64,000 bases of DNA from Cryptomeria japonica (lineage: Eukaryota; Streptophyta; Pinopsida; Cupressales; Cupressaceae): the NCBI RefSeq assembly GCF_030272615.1, contig NC_081409.1, forward strand, positions 652,088,468-652,152,467. The letters run 5' to 3'. The notes below the pieces were generated by a model, which was given only the letters and a program-made list of their open reading frames with translations, was not told the origin of the DNA and did not search any database. This document shows positions 1-12,009 of the stretch, one piece after another. Numbering within the stretch: the stretch's first letter is position 1; each line of letters opens with the position of its first letter. The translations under genes were made by a program, and so were the position numbers.

Positions 1-1340
1 AAATACACCATTCCCACAACCACGACACCATCATAAACCCCACCTCAATAGGAGCTAACTTCACCTCGATAGAAGTCATATAGGAAGAAACCCATCAAAG
101 AGAAGGAGATAGAATTAGCTGAGCCCCAACAAAACCAATCTGTAACCAAAAATAATCATTCAGCAAAAAGGGCCCTTAAAAAATACTAGCAGCCTTCTGG
201 GTATCCAAAGGAACAGAGTCAGCCAAACAACCAACTCTATACACCACAACAAAAAACTAGGGAACAACATAAACCTTAACACCAATAGAGAAAAAAAAGG
301 TGAACATGTGCTAGCCCACAATAGCAACCAAGAGAGATATCACCCCCTTAAAACCAAAACTATCGCCGATTAGGTGCAAAAAAAACCCTCAACAAAGCAC
401 TATCAGGTGAAACAAAGACGCAAGGTAGGGAATGCCCATGACATACACAAACTTTAGGCCATCAAAGATAGATCTCAAATGGAGACCATAGACAAGATAG
501 CCACACTGCCCCTCCCAAAAAACCTCAAAAGACCAGCAGCAGATGGGTCTCTACACCAATAAACTCCAACCTGCGTAGAAAGCAAGCTCTAGAAACTCCA
601 ATCTCCCTAGACTTATACAAGACCTACAAGCTACCAGTAATAGAACACTCACCCAAGGTGAATGCCAACCAATGTAGCAGACAAGGTATAAACACAAAAT
701 TCTATCCCCACCATCAAACTCCAACACATCAGGACATAGGCCAAAATAAGCTAGATTTTGAACCAAAACCCTAGTCGTAGTAGGAAACACTACAAAAGGT
801 AGAACTCCACAAGTGAGCCTAGCCAACACTAAGAAGAAAAAACTTAGGCAATGACACCCAGATGAGAAGGCCCCCAACCACAAGGAAGGCAGAATGAGCA
901 AAACCCAACACCAAGGGAGCATAGTGTAAGGAGGAAAGGGAACTCCATGCCTTATGCCTAAACCAAACATGCCAACACCCAGCCATTTCCTCACACTTAC
1001 CTCACATAGCCAACCTGCCTCCATACACAATGGAAATTGCACACAGAGATATTGAAGCCACATGGGGCAGAGTGATAGCATAGGAGCCTTCAAAAGGGCC
1101 CAACAACTGCAAATGTCGCCCACCGACTAGAACCCTATGACCACCAAGAGTAAGGTGGCCACTGGCAACCATCTGTTCGCTATCATTACCATCATCTTTT
1201 GCCTCCCCTGCATTTCTTTTTCCACTAAAAACCCTCCCTCCCTTGTTTCTCCCACTCTCGCTCATCACCATTTTTGTAACATATGTTTTAATAACCCTAC
1301 TTCTTGTTGACAATGAGGGAATGAATAATTTTATGAACAA
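1..1340 (-). other. unrecognised repeat-like sequence with long minus-strand reading frames
   Basis: I do not recognise a protein here. Two overlapping minus-strand frames are open at 551-1123 and 1002-1340, and the sequence keeps the same character to the left edge. The 1002-1340 frame starts with a basic, Gly/Lys/Arg-rich stretch after MVMSESGRNKGG. The 551-1123 frame is unusually rich in Trp, Cys, Leu and Val and has no motif I can name. The 5' part of a minus-strand retroelement or non-coding repeat is equally possible. No terminal repeats were found. Confidence 0.25.
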
Positions 1341-1715
1341 TCATAATAGATTCTAAAATCTGACAATTTGGAACAAATCCATTTTCTTGGTTAAACAAAT
1401 CCTTTGTTTAAAAGACTCTTTGGAGTCAATTTCATTTAGCTATGTTACATGGGAGTGGAATAAGGCAACTAACTATATGGACAAATGTGCTTTTAAGCAT
1501 CTTGATGGATGTAATTTTAGGGAATGGGGCCATATGCCCCCAATATTTACTCAAATGCTTGATAAGATTATAGGGGATGATATGAGCGTTTAGTTTTGAC
1601 CTTATTTGGGTCATATTTAGGCTAGCATTTCTTGTTTTTCTCTCTTTGTTGGTTGGATGCCCCTCAAATTTGTACTATTATTTTTAATTTAATAAATTTC
1701 TGCTCTCCATCCAAA
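1341..1715 (+). mobile_element. 5'-truncated LINE: RNase H tail and 3' UTR
   Basis: An open stretch at 1387-1593 reads like the last part of a plant LINE RNase H. It has a degenerate Y-V-x-x-E-W-N-K-A motif (compare the usual H-V-x-R-E-x-N-x-x-A) followed by a short acidic tail ending in DDMSV. After the stop comes a T-rich 3' UTR and a short A-run near 1710-1717, as expected of a LINE 3' end. Everything upstream of the RNase H tail is missing. The 5' junction lies near 1341 but no target duplication was found. The RNase H assignment rests on weak motif similarity. Confidence 0.45.
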
Positions 1716-1981
1716 AAATAACATGTGGTAAAATAATACCTCAATAATGAATTATGCCTTATTCATAGGATTAAATGAGATGAAATACTCAAGGATGAAG
1801 TGGTTGATTATAACATACTATAAAAAAATAAACAAAAATTAAAAAAACATCAAAATTAATATGACATGCATGAAAAGATACTAAAGAGAAAAATGCATAT
1901 AATATGTAACAATGATACATAATCAATAATAGATTTGTATGAATACAATTGATAATCTAAAAGAAATACTTAACAATTTTT
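1716..1981. other. AT-rich spacer, no gene seen
   Basis: AT-rich sequence between the truncated LINE and the target duplication of the full LINE. No reading frame, repeat or regulatory element was recognised. Confidence 0.6.
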
Positions 1982-1993
1982 AACATATAATAA
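1982..1993 (+). repeat. left target-site duplication of the 7.8-kb LINE
   Basis: The 12-mer AACATATAATAA occurs here and again at 9776-9787, directly after the A-rich 3' end of the LINE. Two identical 12-mers at the two ends are best read as the target duplication made by LINE integration. The word is AT-rich, so chance is not excluded. Confidence 0.65.
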
Positions 1994-2076
1994 ATTCAAA
2001 TTTCAAACAGGGTGATGGCAGACTTTCTACATCTGGTGCTAGCGATCATGCAGGTTTCTAGGCCTTCTAGGGTCCT

Positions 2077-3233
2077 GTGGGGGACAAGGCAACAAACAAA
2101 TCGGTTGAAGATAAAGATTCCAAAGTAGGGGACCCAAATTATATAGGTAAAGTAAAGAAATGGATGACTCTATTTAGAGTCAGGCCTTCGATGCATATTG
2201 GACTTCCAGAAGCTAAAAATCTTTCTGATCTAACGATAGGGTTTTTTGCTATATCTGTGTTCGATAAGCTGGTTGATTTCTCTCTCTTTGGTCTGTATAT
2301 GACTTTGGTTGGGTGATTTGCTCATTTTATACCTAACATTGATGTTGTTAGGAACTTTATAAGGAGAAAATGGTTTCTCAAAGGCCAAGTGGATGTGGCG
2401 GCTTTGCCTAGGGGGTTTCTCTCCTTTGCTTTTAATATTGAAGAGGATTTGAGTAAGCACTCTGTTAAGGTCCGTGGTTATTCGACAAGTCAACTTTGGC
2501 TTTACAAAAATGGGCTCCTAACTTACCATTCGATGATTCCTTCTTCGAGTTAGCTCTTGTGTGGGTGCATCTTTTGGGCCTGCCATTGGAGTTTTGGAAT
2601 GAGGAGGTTTCTAAAGGGATTGCGGGCTCCTTTGGGGAACTCCTATCGATCGACTTGATGACTGCAGCCAAATCTAGGTTGGTTTTTTCTCATATTTGTG
2701 CTAATGTAGATCAAATGATGGATGTGCCTTAATCCATTGAGATTTTGTCTAAACTGGGGAAATGGACCCAAGTGATGGAATATGATTCTCTCTTGTTTGT
2801 GTGTTTTCATTGTAAAAAGTCAGGTCATTAGGAGAAATCATGTCCTTCCAAGAAGGGTAAGAATAGTAAAACTAGTAGAAATTCGAAGCAACAATGGCAA
2901 GGGAAAAATGATGCTCCACCTTCAGAGTTAATCCCTGAGAAGGAAGCGTCCAAGTTGGAAAATTTGGAAAATAAGGGTATGAATAACTACAACGAAAACT
3001 TTGATTGCGCCTATTCTAATAGTCAAAAAGAAATTAATGAGGAGGAAGAGGATGGTACTGAAGACCTGGTTCAAAATACAAAATTTGTGGATTTGGAGGT
3101 TGATCTTATCATCCAGGGTAATGCTGCTCATTTATCGAGTGAGGATGTTTCAGCTTCATTTAATAACAAGGAAAATGAGGAAGACTTTAATGAAGCTCAG
3201 GATTGTAATATCTTGAAAACGGTGCCTTTGTGA
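2077..3233 (+). pseudogene. LINE ORF1: DUF4283-like RNA-binding protein with CCHC knuckle
   Basis: ORF1 proteins of plant LINEs bind element RNA. The first frame (from 2077) runs to a stop at 2314, where a Trp codon would fit, continues as a DUF4283-like region, and then moves to another frame near 2490 that contains WVHLLGLPLEFW, typical of the end of that domain. A CCHC knuckle at 2802-2843 reads C-F-H-C-K-K-S-G-H-stop-E-K-S-C, so all metal ligands survive but TAG replaces what is probably Trp. The acidic C-terminus stays open from 2955 to 3233. The start at 2077 is uncertain because it is not the usual ATG context. ORF2 begins about 320 bp downstream. Confidence 0.7.
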
Positions 3234-3552
3234 TTATTAACCAATGGATGTCCTATGTAGACTGGATATATGAACCTAAACTTCCAATGTAAAACCCCTC
3301 CCAGAAGCATGGAGATGGTGGGTCTTGAGGGAATTCCTAGGATTTTCGGTAATAAAGAAGGCAAGTCAAATAAGGGAGGACCCAATGGAGGTATTTCAAC
3401 CAGAAGAAAGAATAAGAAGGTTATAGATGTTAGAAATCAAAACAAAATAGGGGAGACCCTCTCTAAATAATCAGAGGGAACAAGAAAGTTGGAAAAACCA
3501 TGCTGATGGAACACAAATTTCCATCAAGTCAGCCTCATCTCCAGTTAAATTA

Positions 3553-6500
3553 TAAAGAATTTCTTGGAATATCAGAGGGTTGAACACCACCCACAAGGCG
3601 GATGTGTTGTGTAATATTGTTAGAGAGCATAAACCAGATGTACTTCTTATTCAAGAAACTAAGATGTGTAAGGATAAAGTGGAAAAACTTAGAATTTTAA
3701 AAAATAATAGGGTGATTGGTACTAGCTCGGAGGGTGCCTCAGGAGGAACATCTATCTTTTGGAATTAGAATTCTATTAAAGATAAGGAAATTTATTTAGG
3801 GGCTAACAGGACCTCAGTTTTGCTTGAGCATATTAGGGATAACTTTGTCTGGGTTTTTCTCTAATATCTATGCACCTAATACTAAAGCTAGAAGAGCTAA
3901 ATTTTGGAGGATTCTAGCAGAAGAGAGAAAAAAAATTTCAGCTAAAAGCTAGATGATTATGGGAGACTTCAATACTCCCTTAAAAGAGGATGAAAAGATG
4001 GGAGGCCTTCCTTTGCAGTTAGATGGAAGACAAATTCTCATGGACTTTATCAATGATCAAGCTTTGATGGATGTGGATCTCAGAGGGATTAATCATACCT
4101 AGACCAATAGAAGAATTGGCCCTGATCTCATTCAAGTTAGGCTAGATAGATCCCTGATCTCCCCCGATTGGCTCTCTAAGTAAAATTGTTCTTTGGCGTC
4201 TATCATTAAGATTGGTTCTAATCGATATCCTATCTCTTTCACTGCCAATCCTACTTCCTCAAAACTTAATTTTCCATTTAGATTTGAAAAAGACTAGTTA
4301 TCCCACCCCTCCCTGGAAAACTTTGTTTCTAAGTGGTGTAATTCAGAGGTTGAAGGTACTTCTTTATTCAGAGTGGCAAAAAAACTTAATATTATCAAAG
4401 CCAAAGTCAAAATCAGGAATAAAGAGACTTTTGGAGATATCTTGAAAATGAAAGCCAATATTAAGATAGATATTAAAGAAGTTTAGGATAAAATTCAAGT
4501 GGAAGGCCTTTCTGAGGATTTGAGGAATTCTTAAAACAGGCTGCTTTCCAAATACAATGAAATTATCTCTAATGAAGAAACCTTTTGGAGACAAAGATCA
4601 AGAGCATTTTATTTCAAGGAAGGTGATAAAAATACCCTATTTTTCCATGTGACTTCTCTTAAGCATAGAGCAGCCAACAAGATCTTCATCTTATCCAGTA
4701 ATAGGGGTATTTTGTTGGATGAAGATGAAATTAGAAAGGAAGATGTGGATTTATTTAGTAATCTTTTGGGCGGTGAGGATTATCTGGATATCAGAAATCA
4801 AGACCTTCTTGCTCAAGCTATCCCTACCATTTTAAATGAGGATGGCAATAAAGATCTATCTAGGATCCCTTCGAATCAGGAGATCAAAAAGGTAGGTTTT
4901 TCCTTTCTTGGAGACAAGACTCCTGGTTTGAATGGATTCCCTATGTTCTTCTTTAAAAATTTCTGGAATATTGTGGAGATTGACATCTGTAATGGTGTTA
5001 AAGAATTCTTTGGGTCTAGATGACTTCTCAGAGAACTCAATGCTATGTTTATTGTCCTCATCCCTAAGATTCCTAGAGCTGATTCTGTCAATAAATTTAG
5101 ACCGATTAGTCTTTGTAATTCATTTTACAAGATTATATGTAAGGTGCTCATTTCTAGAATGTTGGATATCCTTCCTTGCATAATTTCTACCTAGGAAAAT
5201 GGTTTTGTCCTTGGTAGATAGATTCTAGATTTCATCATTTCGGTTCATGAGAACATTCATTCTCTAACTATCGCTAAAAAATAGGGCTTTTTTCTGAAGC
5301 TAGATATGTCTAAGGCCTATGATAGAGTGAATTGGCAATTCCTTTTTAGAATTATGAAATCTTTTGCCTTTGGGGAAAATGTGATACAACTATGTTCCCA
5401 GCTCACTAGTACTACCTCTACTGCTGTTATTATTAATGGATCTCCCTCCAGTTTCTTCAAAAGTTCTAGAGGCCTAAGATAGGGGGATCCTATCTTTCCT
5501 ATCTTGTTTACTATCTTGGCAGAAAGTTTGGGCAGATTTATAATGAGAATTTTTGAGGAAGGGAAACTCAAAGGCCTTAAGCCTTCCTCATCCAACTTAA
5601 CCTGTACTCATGAACAGTTCATTGATGACTCTATTACCATGAGAGAAGCTACCATAAGAGAAGCTAGAAATATGAAGATTGTCATTGATTCCTATGAAGC
5701 TGCTTCTGGGCAAAAAATAAATTGGGATAAGAGTTCTTTGTTCTTCATCAACACCCCTATGGATAGACAAATAAGGATTGAAAGGATCCTTGGATGTAAA
5801 ATTGCAGAGTTTCCTTCTACTTATTTTGGTCTCCCTCTATGCTTAAATCCTTCAGAGAATTTTTGGATGGAGCTGGTTGATAGATTTAATTCCAAACTAG
5901 CTGGGTGGAAGGGAGCCCTCCTCAACCAAGCAGGTAAGGTGACGATGCTTAAGGCTACTCTTCAAAATCTACGTATCTATGCCCTTAGTCTGTTTAAGAT
6001 CCCCAGGAAGTTTGTTGAGGCCATTGAAAGAATACAAAAAAAATTCTTATGGTTAGGAGTGGAAGATAAAAATAGAATCCCTCTTATTGCCTGGAATAAT
6101 ATTTGCACTCCTAAGGCTTTTGGGGGCATGGGAATAAGGAACATTATGACTATGAACAATGCCCTATTAGATAAACAAATTTGGAGAATGAAAAGGGAGG
6201 AAAGGGAATGGAATTCCATTTGGAAAAAGAAATACCTTCATATGCAGCCGTCTGATGAAGAATTTATAGATAATTCCTTCCTTGTGGATGGCTCTGCTAT
6301 TTGGAATGTTGTTCAAATGGCTAAAGTCTAGGTTGCTGCTGGAAGAAAGTGGAAACTGGGTAATGGAAGAATTATTAGATTTTGGGAGGACAGATGGCTA
6401 ATGGATAAACCGCTAGCAGAAATCTCCATTCTTAATGAAAAGCAGGTATGGAGACCTTGTTAGGGACTACTGGAGAAATGGTAAGTGGATTGAGTTTAGC

Positions 6501-7693
6501 TAGGTTTGTCCGGGCCTAAGATTTTTTGGAGACCTTGCTCTCTTCCAAAATCTTCATGGAGCATTCTGAGGATTGTAAGATTTGGAAGGAAACTTTTAAT
6601 GGGCGATATTATGTTTCTTCATATGTCTCTATGCATTACAAAGTTCTGGATGAAATTCCTTTGTGGGTGAAAGTGTGGATGAATAATTTGACTCCCAAAA
6701 TTAATATCCTTTTTTGGATCTTTATCCAAAATAAGGTGCTAACCCTTGATAATCTCCATAAGTATGGATTTGTTTTTCCTAACAGGTGCTCTCTTCGTTG
6801 CAGGGAGGACGAGTCTACCTGCCATATCCTCTACCAGTGCACTGTCAATCAGGGTATTTGGAATATAATTCTTAATAAGTCAAAGTTTAGCTGGGTTTTC
6901 TCGAACTCATTGGAAGAGTTCTGGCAGTAATGATTTTTCCCTAGCTCTAATTCTAAGAATGTTGAACTTTGTAAACTTATTCTCCCCATTGTCACCTGGA
7001 ACAACTAGATGGAGTGTAACAAAAAGATTTTTAGGGAAAAAAGTGCGAACCCTGAAGTGGTGGTGGATAAAATTTATAGACGGATCCATGATTGCTTATA
7101 TGGCATTGATACTTGATTATCTGCTAAGGAAGATTTTCATGAAAGATGGAACCTTTCCAATAGCAAAAATAGCAAGGATAAAGGTAGAGATGGTCTTTTC
7201 TGAAGCTTTCCTCCCTAGGGATGGATCAAGGCCAATTAAAATGGTGCATCTAAGGGAACTCCTAGAAATGCTCGATATGGGGATATTGTTAGGAATTTTG
7301 CTGGAGGTTGTCTTATAGCTATTGTTGGTCCTTTGGGTAACCAAACAAGCCATTATGTTGAAGCTTCAGCTACCCTTAATACTCTGACTATTGCTAAATA
7401 TCTCAATCATGAAAAATTATAGTTGGAGGGAGATTCTCTTAATATTATTAAATGCCTAAAGGGTGAAGCTAAGCCTTCATGGTCTATCGAAAATATCATT
7501 TTTAAGGCCAGAGAAATTATTTCTAGTTTTAAATATGTTATTATTGAGCACACTTTTAGGGAAAAAAATGCAGTTGCAGACGGTCTTGCTAACCTTGGTG
7601 TTATAACCGAAAAACAAAGCATATGGAATGGTGAAGATAATATTGATTTCAATATTAAATACCTCATTAGAAAGGACATAATTATGGGGAAAT
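3553..7693 (+). pseudogene. LINE ORF2: endonuclease, reverse transcriptase, zf-RVT and RNase H
   Basis: ORF2 nicks the target and copies the RNA. Visible landmarks are an AP-endonuclease start (SWNIRGLN near 3560, IQETK near 3650, MGDFN near 3959), RT blocks (FRPISLCN near 5096, DMSKAYDRVNW near 5307, GLR-stop-GDP near 5470), and the active-site block F-I-D-D-S near 5620, where F-A-D-D is usual. They are followed by LNQAGKVTMLKA (about 5920), a zf-RVT region (6530-6930), and a plant-type RNase H with LEGDS (about 7424), a conserved H near 7550 and VADGLANLG near 7573. The longest open piece is 5504-6331 (275 codons). Many stops are TAG where Gln or Trp is expected, including two in the RT region around 5190-5222. 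The copy is inactive. Confidence 0.9.
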
Positions 7694-7812
7694 AAAGATT
7701 GCATTTTAGTCATGGTTGTATTAATGATTAAACATAAAAACTTTAAAAGGGAGATGATAGCTTGTTAGAAGGGAAGAGTTTTAAATAAGAATATTAAAAA
7801 TTTGCACTCTCT

Positions 7813-9591
7813 ATGGGTGCTTATTTTCAACTGTCTGAGTGTCATCTGGAAGCTCGCTTCGAATTTGCTGAAGCAAAAAAAATGCAGAACAAATTCAAGA
7901 GTGGGAGGTGACCTTAGAAGAGAGGAACCTGATAACCCTTCTAGATGGCGGGAGATGCCCAAGGTCTAGATGAAGCTAGAGAAGGTTTTTATGATGCCGT
8001 TCATGGGAAAACTGGTGGATAATGACAATAGCAGAGTTAACTTGGTGGTTACTAGAGTGACTGAAAACTGGAAAAATGGCACTTTAAAAATCCATGGTGT
8101 GAAATTGAAGCTGGACGCAGACATCATCTCTATGGTCACAAGTATGCCCCATACTAGCCTCAATTTCTTTAGGGACCTGAAAGTCTCCATTAATGTTCTG
8201 AAGCTCTTTCCACACAAAGATAAGGAGAGATCTAAATTAGGCAAAGCATCTGGGGGGTATTATGACGCATCTAACATTAAAAAAATTTGGGGTTTTGTGC
8301 TTAATGCCATTATGGAGTATATCACTGTGGCAGGCTGCTTAACTAGGGTCCATACCTATCACTTTGTGCTTCTAAACCACTTTAGGCTTGAGAAAAGGGT
8401 GTCTCTTCCTTATTACCTTTTCAGGTCCCCGTCGCGCTCCTTGAACAAGCACAGTAAGCACCCCTCTTCTCCTGTGCTACATTATGGTCTTATTTTTCTC
8501 ATTTATGAGCATTGTAAGATTTTGGCAATTCAAGAAAACTAAAGGTTGTTGGTATCCCCGGGCAAAGGCAAGAGGAAAAGTGAGGATTCTGGGCCCAGCA
8601 AGGATGAGTGGAAATAGAGTAAAATGGCCAAAAAAGGCTCTGCGGAGAAAAATGTGGAGGACACGGATTTGAGCCATAAACATAAGGATGTAGAGGTTGA
8701 TCTTGGGTATACAAGAAAAGAAGGTAATGATATGGAGACTAATGATACTAACCGGGTGAAGAGCTGGAAAGATGAGGAAGTGGGGCAAGAGGAAGGAGGA
8801 GAAGAGGAAGATTCTGATCAAAATAGCTCAGTCAAGGAAACATCTAGAATGGATAGTGGTAATGAGAAGGAAAAATAGGAAGAGGATGAGGCTAATAAGG
8901 AGGAACCTACCCTCAGTGCAAGCCCTGGTGATCTCAACAACCAACCCAAGGTGGAGCCTAATAACCAAAAAAAATAGGAAGACAAAAAATGGAAACAGGG
9001 CTGAACAAGGACAAAGAGGATACGAGCATGAAAAAGTATAGAGCTGGTGATGAGATGAATATTGGTATGCTTATCCTGGATAAGTTTAAGAACCAATCTG
9101 ATGCTCATCTAGGTTTCAATAGATGGGTTTATGAAAAAATTAATAAAATGGAAAAAAAGGCTAAACATCAAGAAGAGAAGGGACAGAAAGGTGAAAGCAA
9201 CCTGGAGCAATGGAAAAAGGAAATGGATGAAAAGGTGGAGAAGCTAGAAGTTCAGAGCAGCAAGCTAGAGGAAGGGAAGGCTGCCATAAAGAACTTCCTG
9301 ATTCTGATTCCAGAGATCCTCAACTCTGCGACCAAGAACATGGAGGAAATAGCCAAACACCTTGATGGTCCCAACCCTACCAAGTCTATTGTAGACCTTG
9401 AAGTTAAAGAGGCTACTACTAAGGCTGGGAATGTGGATAGTGCTCCTAGAGGTGTGGTTAAAAGGACTAGGGTGAGCTTGAAAAAGGCTTCCTTGGCTTC
9501 ATCAAAGGAAATCCCTATCCTCGGGGAGAATATAAAAGAAATGCAAGGGATTAGTGAGAAATTGGCTAATGCCCTTAAAAACATAATGTAA
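7813..9591 (+). pseudogene. third LINE coding region: plant-transposon-protein-like domain plus coiled coil
   Basis: A probable start ATG at 7813 opens MGAYFQLSECHLEARF; an A8 run near 7876 marks a frame shift. The main frame then reads through a TAG just before 7970 (Trp codon position) into a 190-codon open piece ending at 8542. That piece resembles the plant family annotated as putative plant transposon protein, with landmarks such as LTRVHTYHFVLLNHFRLEKR. The same frame resumes at 8624 as a highly charged linker, and after another shift near 8980 a 200-codon piece (8989-9591) is Lys/Glu-rich with heptad-like spacing (MEKKAKHQEEKGQKG onward), probably a coiled coil. No catalytic residues are apparent. 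It could be a captured gene or a structural protein. The family name is from memory and is tentative. Confidence 0.55.
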
Positions 9592-9775
9592 TTTGTGTTT
9601 TTTTTGTTTTTGCTGGTTGTTGCTGGTAGTGTTGGACTTTTGTGTTGGCTTTTTCCCAGTACTTTGCTGATTTTTTGCTATCTGTCCTGTTTATTTTCTT
9701 AATGCTTTTATCTTTTACGGTTCCTTTGTAAAGGGTTTCGGGGTCCCTTCAAAACCTAGTTTTCCTGTAATAAAA
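9592..9775 (+). terminator. LINE 3' UTR with polyadenylation-type end
   Basis: A T/G-rich 3' UTR follows the last stop. It ends with a short stem-like stretch (GGGTTTCGGGGTCCC, 9734-9748) and TGTAATAAAAAA, where AATAAA sits only a few bases before the A-run and the right target duplication. This is the usual layout of the end of a plant LINE. Confidence 0.55.
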
Positions 9776-9787
9776 AACATATAATAA
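9776..9787 (+). repeat. right target-site duplication of the 7.8-kb LINE
   Basis: Second copy of AACATATAATAA, identical to 1982-1993, directly abutting the A-run of the LINE. Confidence 0.65.
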
Positions 9788-10442
9788 TGAAACATGGAAA
9801 GGGATGAAGGGAAAAAGTTGAGGCTTTGGGAGAGGTACTAGAAACCTAAGGGAGGAAGGAACACAGAAAGGGATGAATAATTATGAGGGCATTGAGCCTT
9901 CTACTCACCAAAAATTTGTAGTTGAGATGATACTCCTTTGGGGAACCAAGATGCTCTGAGGCATGACTCATAAAGAATTGTTTGGATAGATATTACAAGG
10001 CATTAGGACAAAGCATTAATTTGAAGAAATTTAAAGTAATTTTTATTAACAAACAATTAAAGCTCAATGATAAAAGCTCAAAATTGTGTCACGTTTCAGG
10101 CCAACTTATCAGCAAAAGTGAATCTAATTAATTCTAACTAAAAATTAATTTTAGTCAAACATATGGTCTATATAGACTCATTATAGCTAAGTTATATATT
10201 GGTCATAAATTTTCCAATTGGAAATTGCCTACTAAATGTATATTTTATACCACTTTGGGTCTAATTACCAAAAAAATAAAAAATAAAAAAACTTGATGTT
10301 TCAACAAATCCTACTCTTATAAATATTTTTTTTGTTTGAAATGTAAAAATAACCCTTTTATAGATATATAAGTGATTTTTCCAAAATATATATCTTTTAA
10401 TATTTTAATTAATTTTTCTATTTTCTATTCATTAAAAGTAGG
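9788..10442. other. AT-rich spacer, no gene seen
   Basis: Between the LINE and copia copy A. AT-rich with no recognisable coding motif, terminal repeat or RNA gene. Confidence 0.6.
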
Positions 10443-10447
10443 TCATC

Positions 10448-11950
10448 TGTTGGCATTTTTAGTAGAAAGGAGATTGTTGATATTCATTAAGGATATTGAC
10501 AAGGTTGTTGAAGATTATTGATATAACTGAAAAAGGATGATAACTATCTTTAAACATTATTTTGTCATTGATGTCAAGAAATTGATTTTATGATTTAGTA
10601 TGATGTTACCATATCTTAAGAAGTATGTTTTAATGAGTATTAAGTGGTCGGTAAGTGACACAGAAACAATGTGATAAGAAAGGTGAGAAATAAGTTATTC
10701 AATGGGCAACTATTATTGAGTTAGACATTGATGAGATCATGATGTTTAGATTGTTTTGATATCCTACAAATGTTGTTGATTGTAAGGTTAATACTATACT
10801 ATGTCACCGAGCAAAGAACCTAGTCAGTAAACCCTAAGGTTATCGATATCGGTTAATGAAGACAGAATGTCTACCAAGTAAAGTTTAGTATTTACCAAGT
10901 TGCAACTGAGTTATGATAGATCGCATTGGATGAATACAAGCATTATTTAATGAAAGACAATGATGAGCTGGAGTTGATTAAATGATTGGTATGCCATGCA
11001 TGAAGTTTGTTAAGGATCTATGGCAATGGAAGATCGACAGGAAGATCTACAGCTTAGATTGAACCACAATAACTTTGTGCAAGTTCCAGGAAAGGAATGC
11101 AAGTCCCAAGGTGAGGTAAAACATTTTCAAATCGAAGGATGCATTGAACCTAGTCAAGATTGAAGATCTTATGGCTAAGATTGATTATGGGAAATGTGAT
11201 CAAGGAGATTTAGTGGTTAGCAAATTGTTTATAAATAAGAAATTGTTGATGAACAATGTATGCAGGCAAGTGTAAGCACATGGATGCTACATAGTGATTA
11301 CCAAGCACAGAAGCTTGAAGACCCATTTTAATAATAGAGGAGGGAGCCTAGTAGAGGGATAAGATAAGTCCTATGACAAGATTGTTTTGAGCAAATAAGA
11401 ATCTGATTTAGCATTTTAGATATGAAGTTACAGATATATTTTTATTATTGTTATTTTGTAAGTGACAGAAAATCTCTTAACCAAGTGGACTTAATAGTCT
11501 TATTTGTAGACCCTCTAGCAAGGTAACATTCTAAATGAGTGTTTGAAATCCTTTGACAAGTTCACTTCTAACAAAGTGAAGATCCTAATAGATCTCAGGG
11601 AAATCCCTTAATTGGGTCACATCTAGCAATATGTTTGTAATCTCTAACAGGATTTGCTTTTAACTGAGCATACTCTAGAAGAGTATATTTCTTAGTGGGT
11701 CCAAAATCCCACATTGGTTTTTCCCTATTTGGGTTTCCACATTAAATTCAGTGCTATATGTGTTATGATGATTATGTGTTTATGAGTTTGCATGTTTAGT
11801 AGTTTTTGGTTATATTGCTGAAGTATAAGTTACCGAGGTTGAATCTGTTGATTTTATGGAAGATTAAGTTTGTATGATTCACCCCCCCCCCCCCTCTCAT
11901 CTTGTTAGCTATTGAAATTAGTACTATATATCTAGTATCATAACTTAACA
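10448..11950 (+). repeat. 5' LTR of copia copy A
   Basis: Starts TGTTGGCATT and ends AACTTAACA. Near the 3' side lies a block with TTGGTTTTTCCC followed by GGGTTTCCACATT, a pattern common in plant copia LTRs, and then a C13 run (11882-11894) that is only 8 C in the 3' LTR. The LTR would carry promoter and polyadenylation signals; no certain TATA box was assigned. Confidence 0.93.
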
Positions 11951-11952
11951 AT

Positions 11953-11966
11953 TGGTATCACAGCTT
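11953..11966 (+). promoter_or_regulatory. primer binding site, tRNA-iMet type
   Basis: TGGTATCACAGC lies two bases after the 5' LTR. It matches the usual plant TGGTATCAGAGC except for one base, so it would pair with the 3' end of initiator tRNA-Met to prime minus-strand synthesis. Confidence 0.85.
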
Positions 11967-12009
11967 TGAAATCCAGAAGAAAAGTTTAAAGGTACTTGAG
12001 GCAAAGATC

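Larger units (their letters stand above)
1994..9775 (+). mobile_element. near full-length plant LINE with a third coding region
   Basis: This 7.8-kb non-LTR retrotransposon holds, in order, ORF1 (DUF4283-like region and CCHC knuckle), ORF2 (endonuclease, reverse transcriptase, zf-RVT, RNase H) and an extra coding region at 7813-9591. It ends in a T/G-rich 3' UTR, a polyadenylation-like AATAAA and a short A-run. The 12-bp duplication at 1982-1993 and 9776-9787 brackets the whole block, which argues that the extra region belongs to the element rather than being a later insertion. Every frame carries stops and shifts, so this copy is dead. Plant L1-type LINEs usually end shortly after RNase H, so the extra 2 kb is unusual. 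Confidence 0.7.

Noticed and set aside
551-1123. 190-codon minus-strand frame, Trp- and Cys-rich
   Set aside because: No motif, no homology I can recognise, and an odd composition. Kept only as an unknown repeat, not as a gene.
9252-9584. 110-codon minus-strand frame
   Set aside because: Antisense shadow of the Lys/Glu-rich coiled-coil frame on the plus strand.
11882-11894. C13 run as a possible G-quadruplex or regulatory site
   Set aside because: Run length differs between LTRs (13 and 8), as expected of a slipping homopolymer, and a single run does not form a quadruplex by itself.
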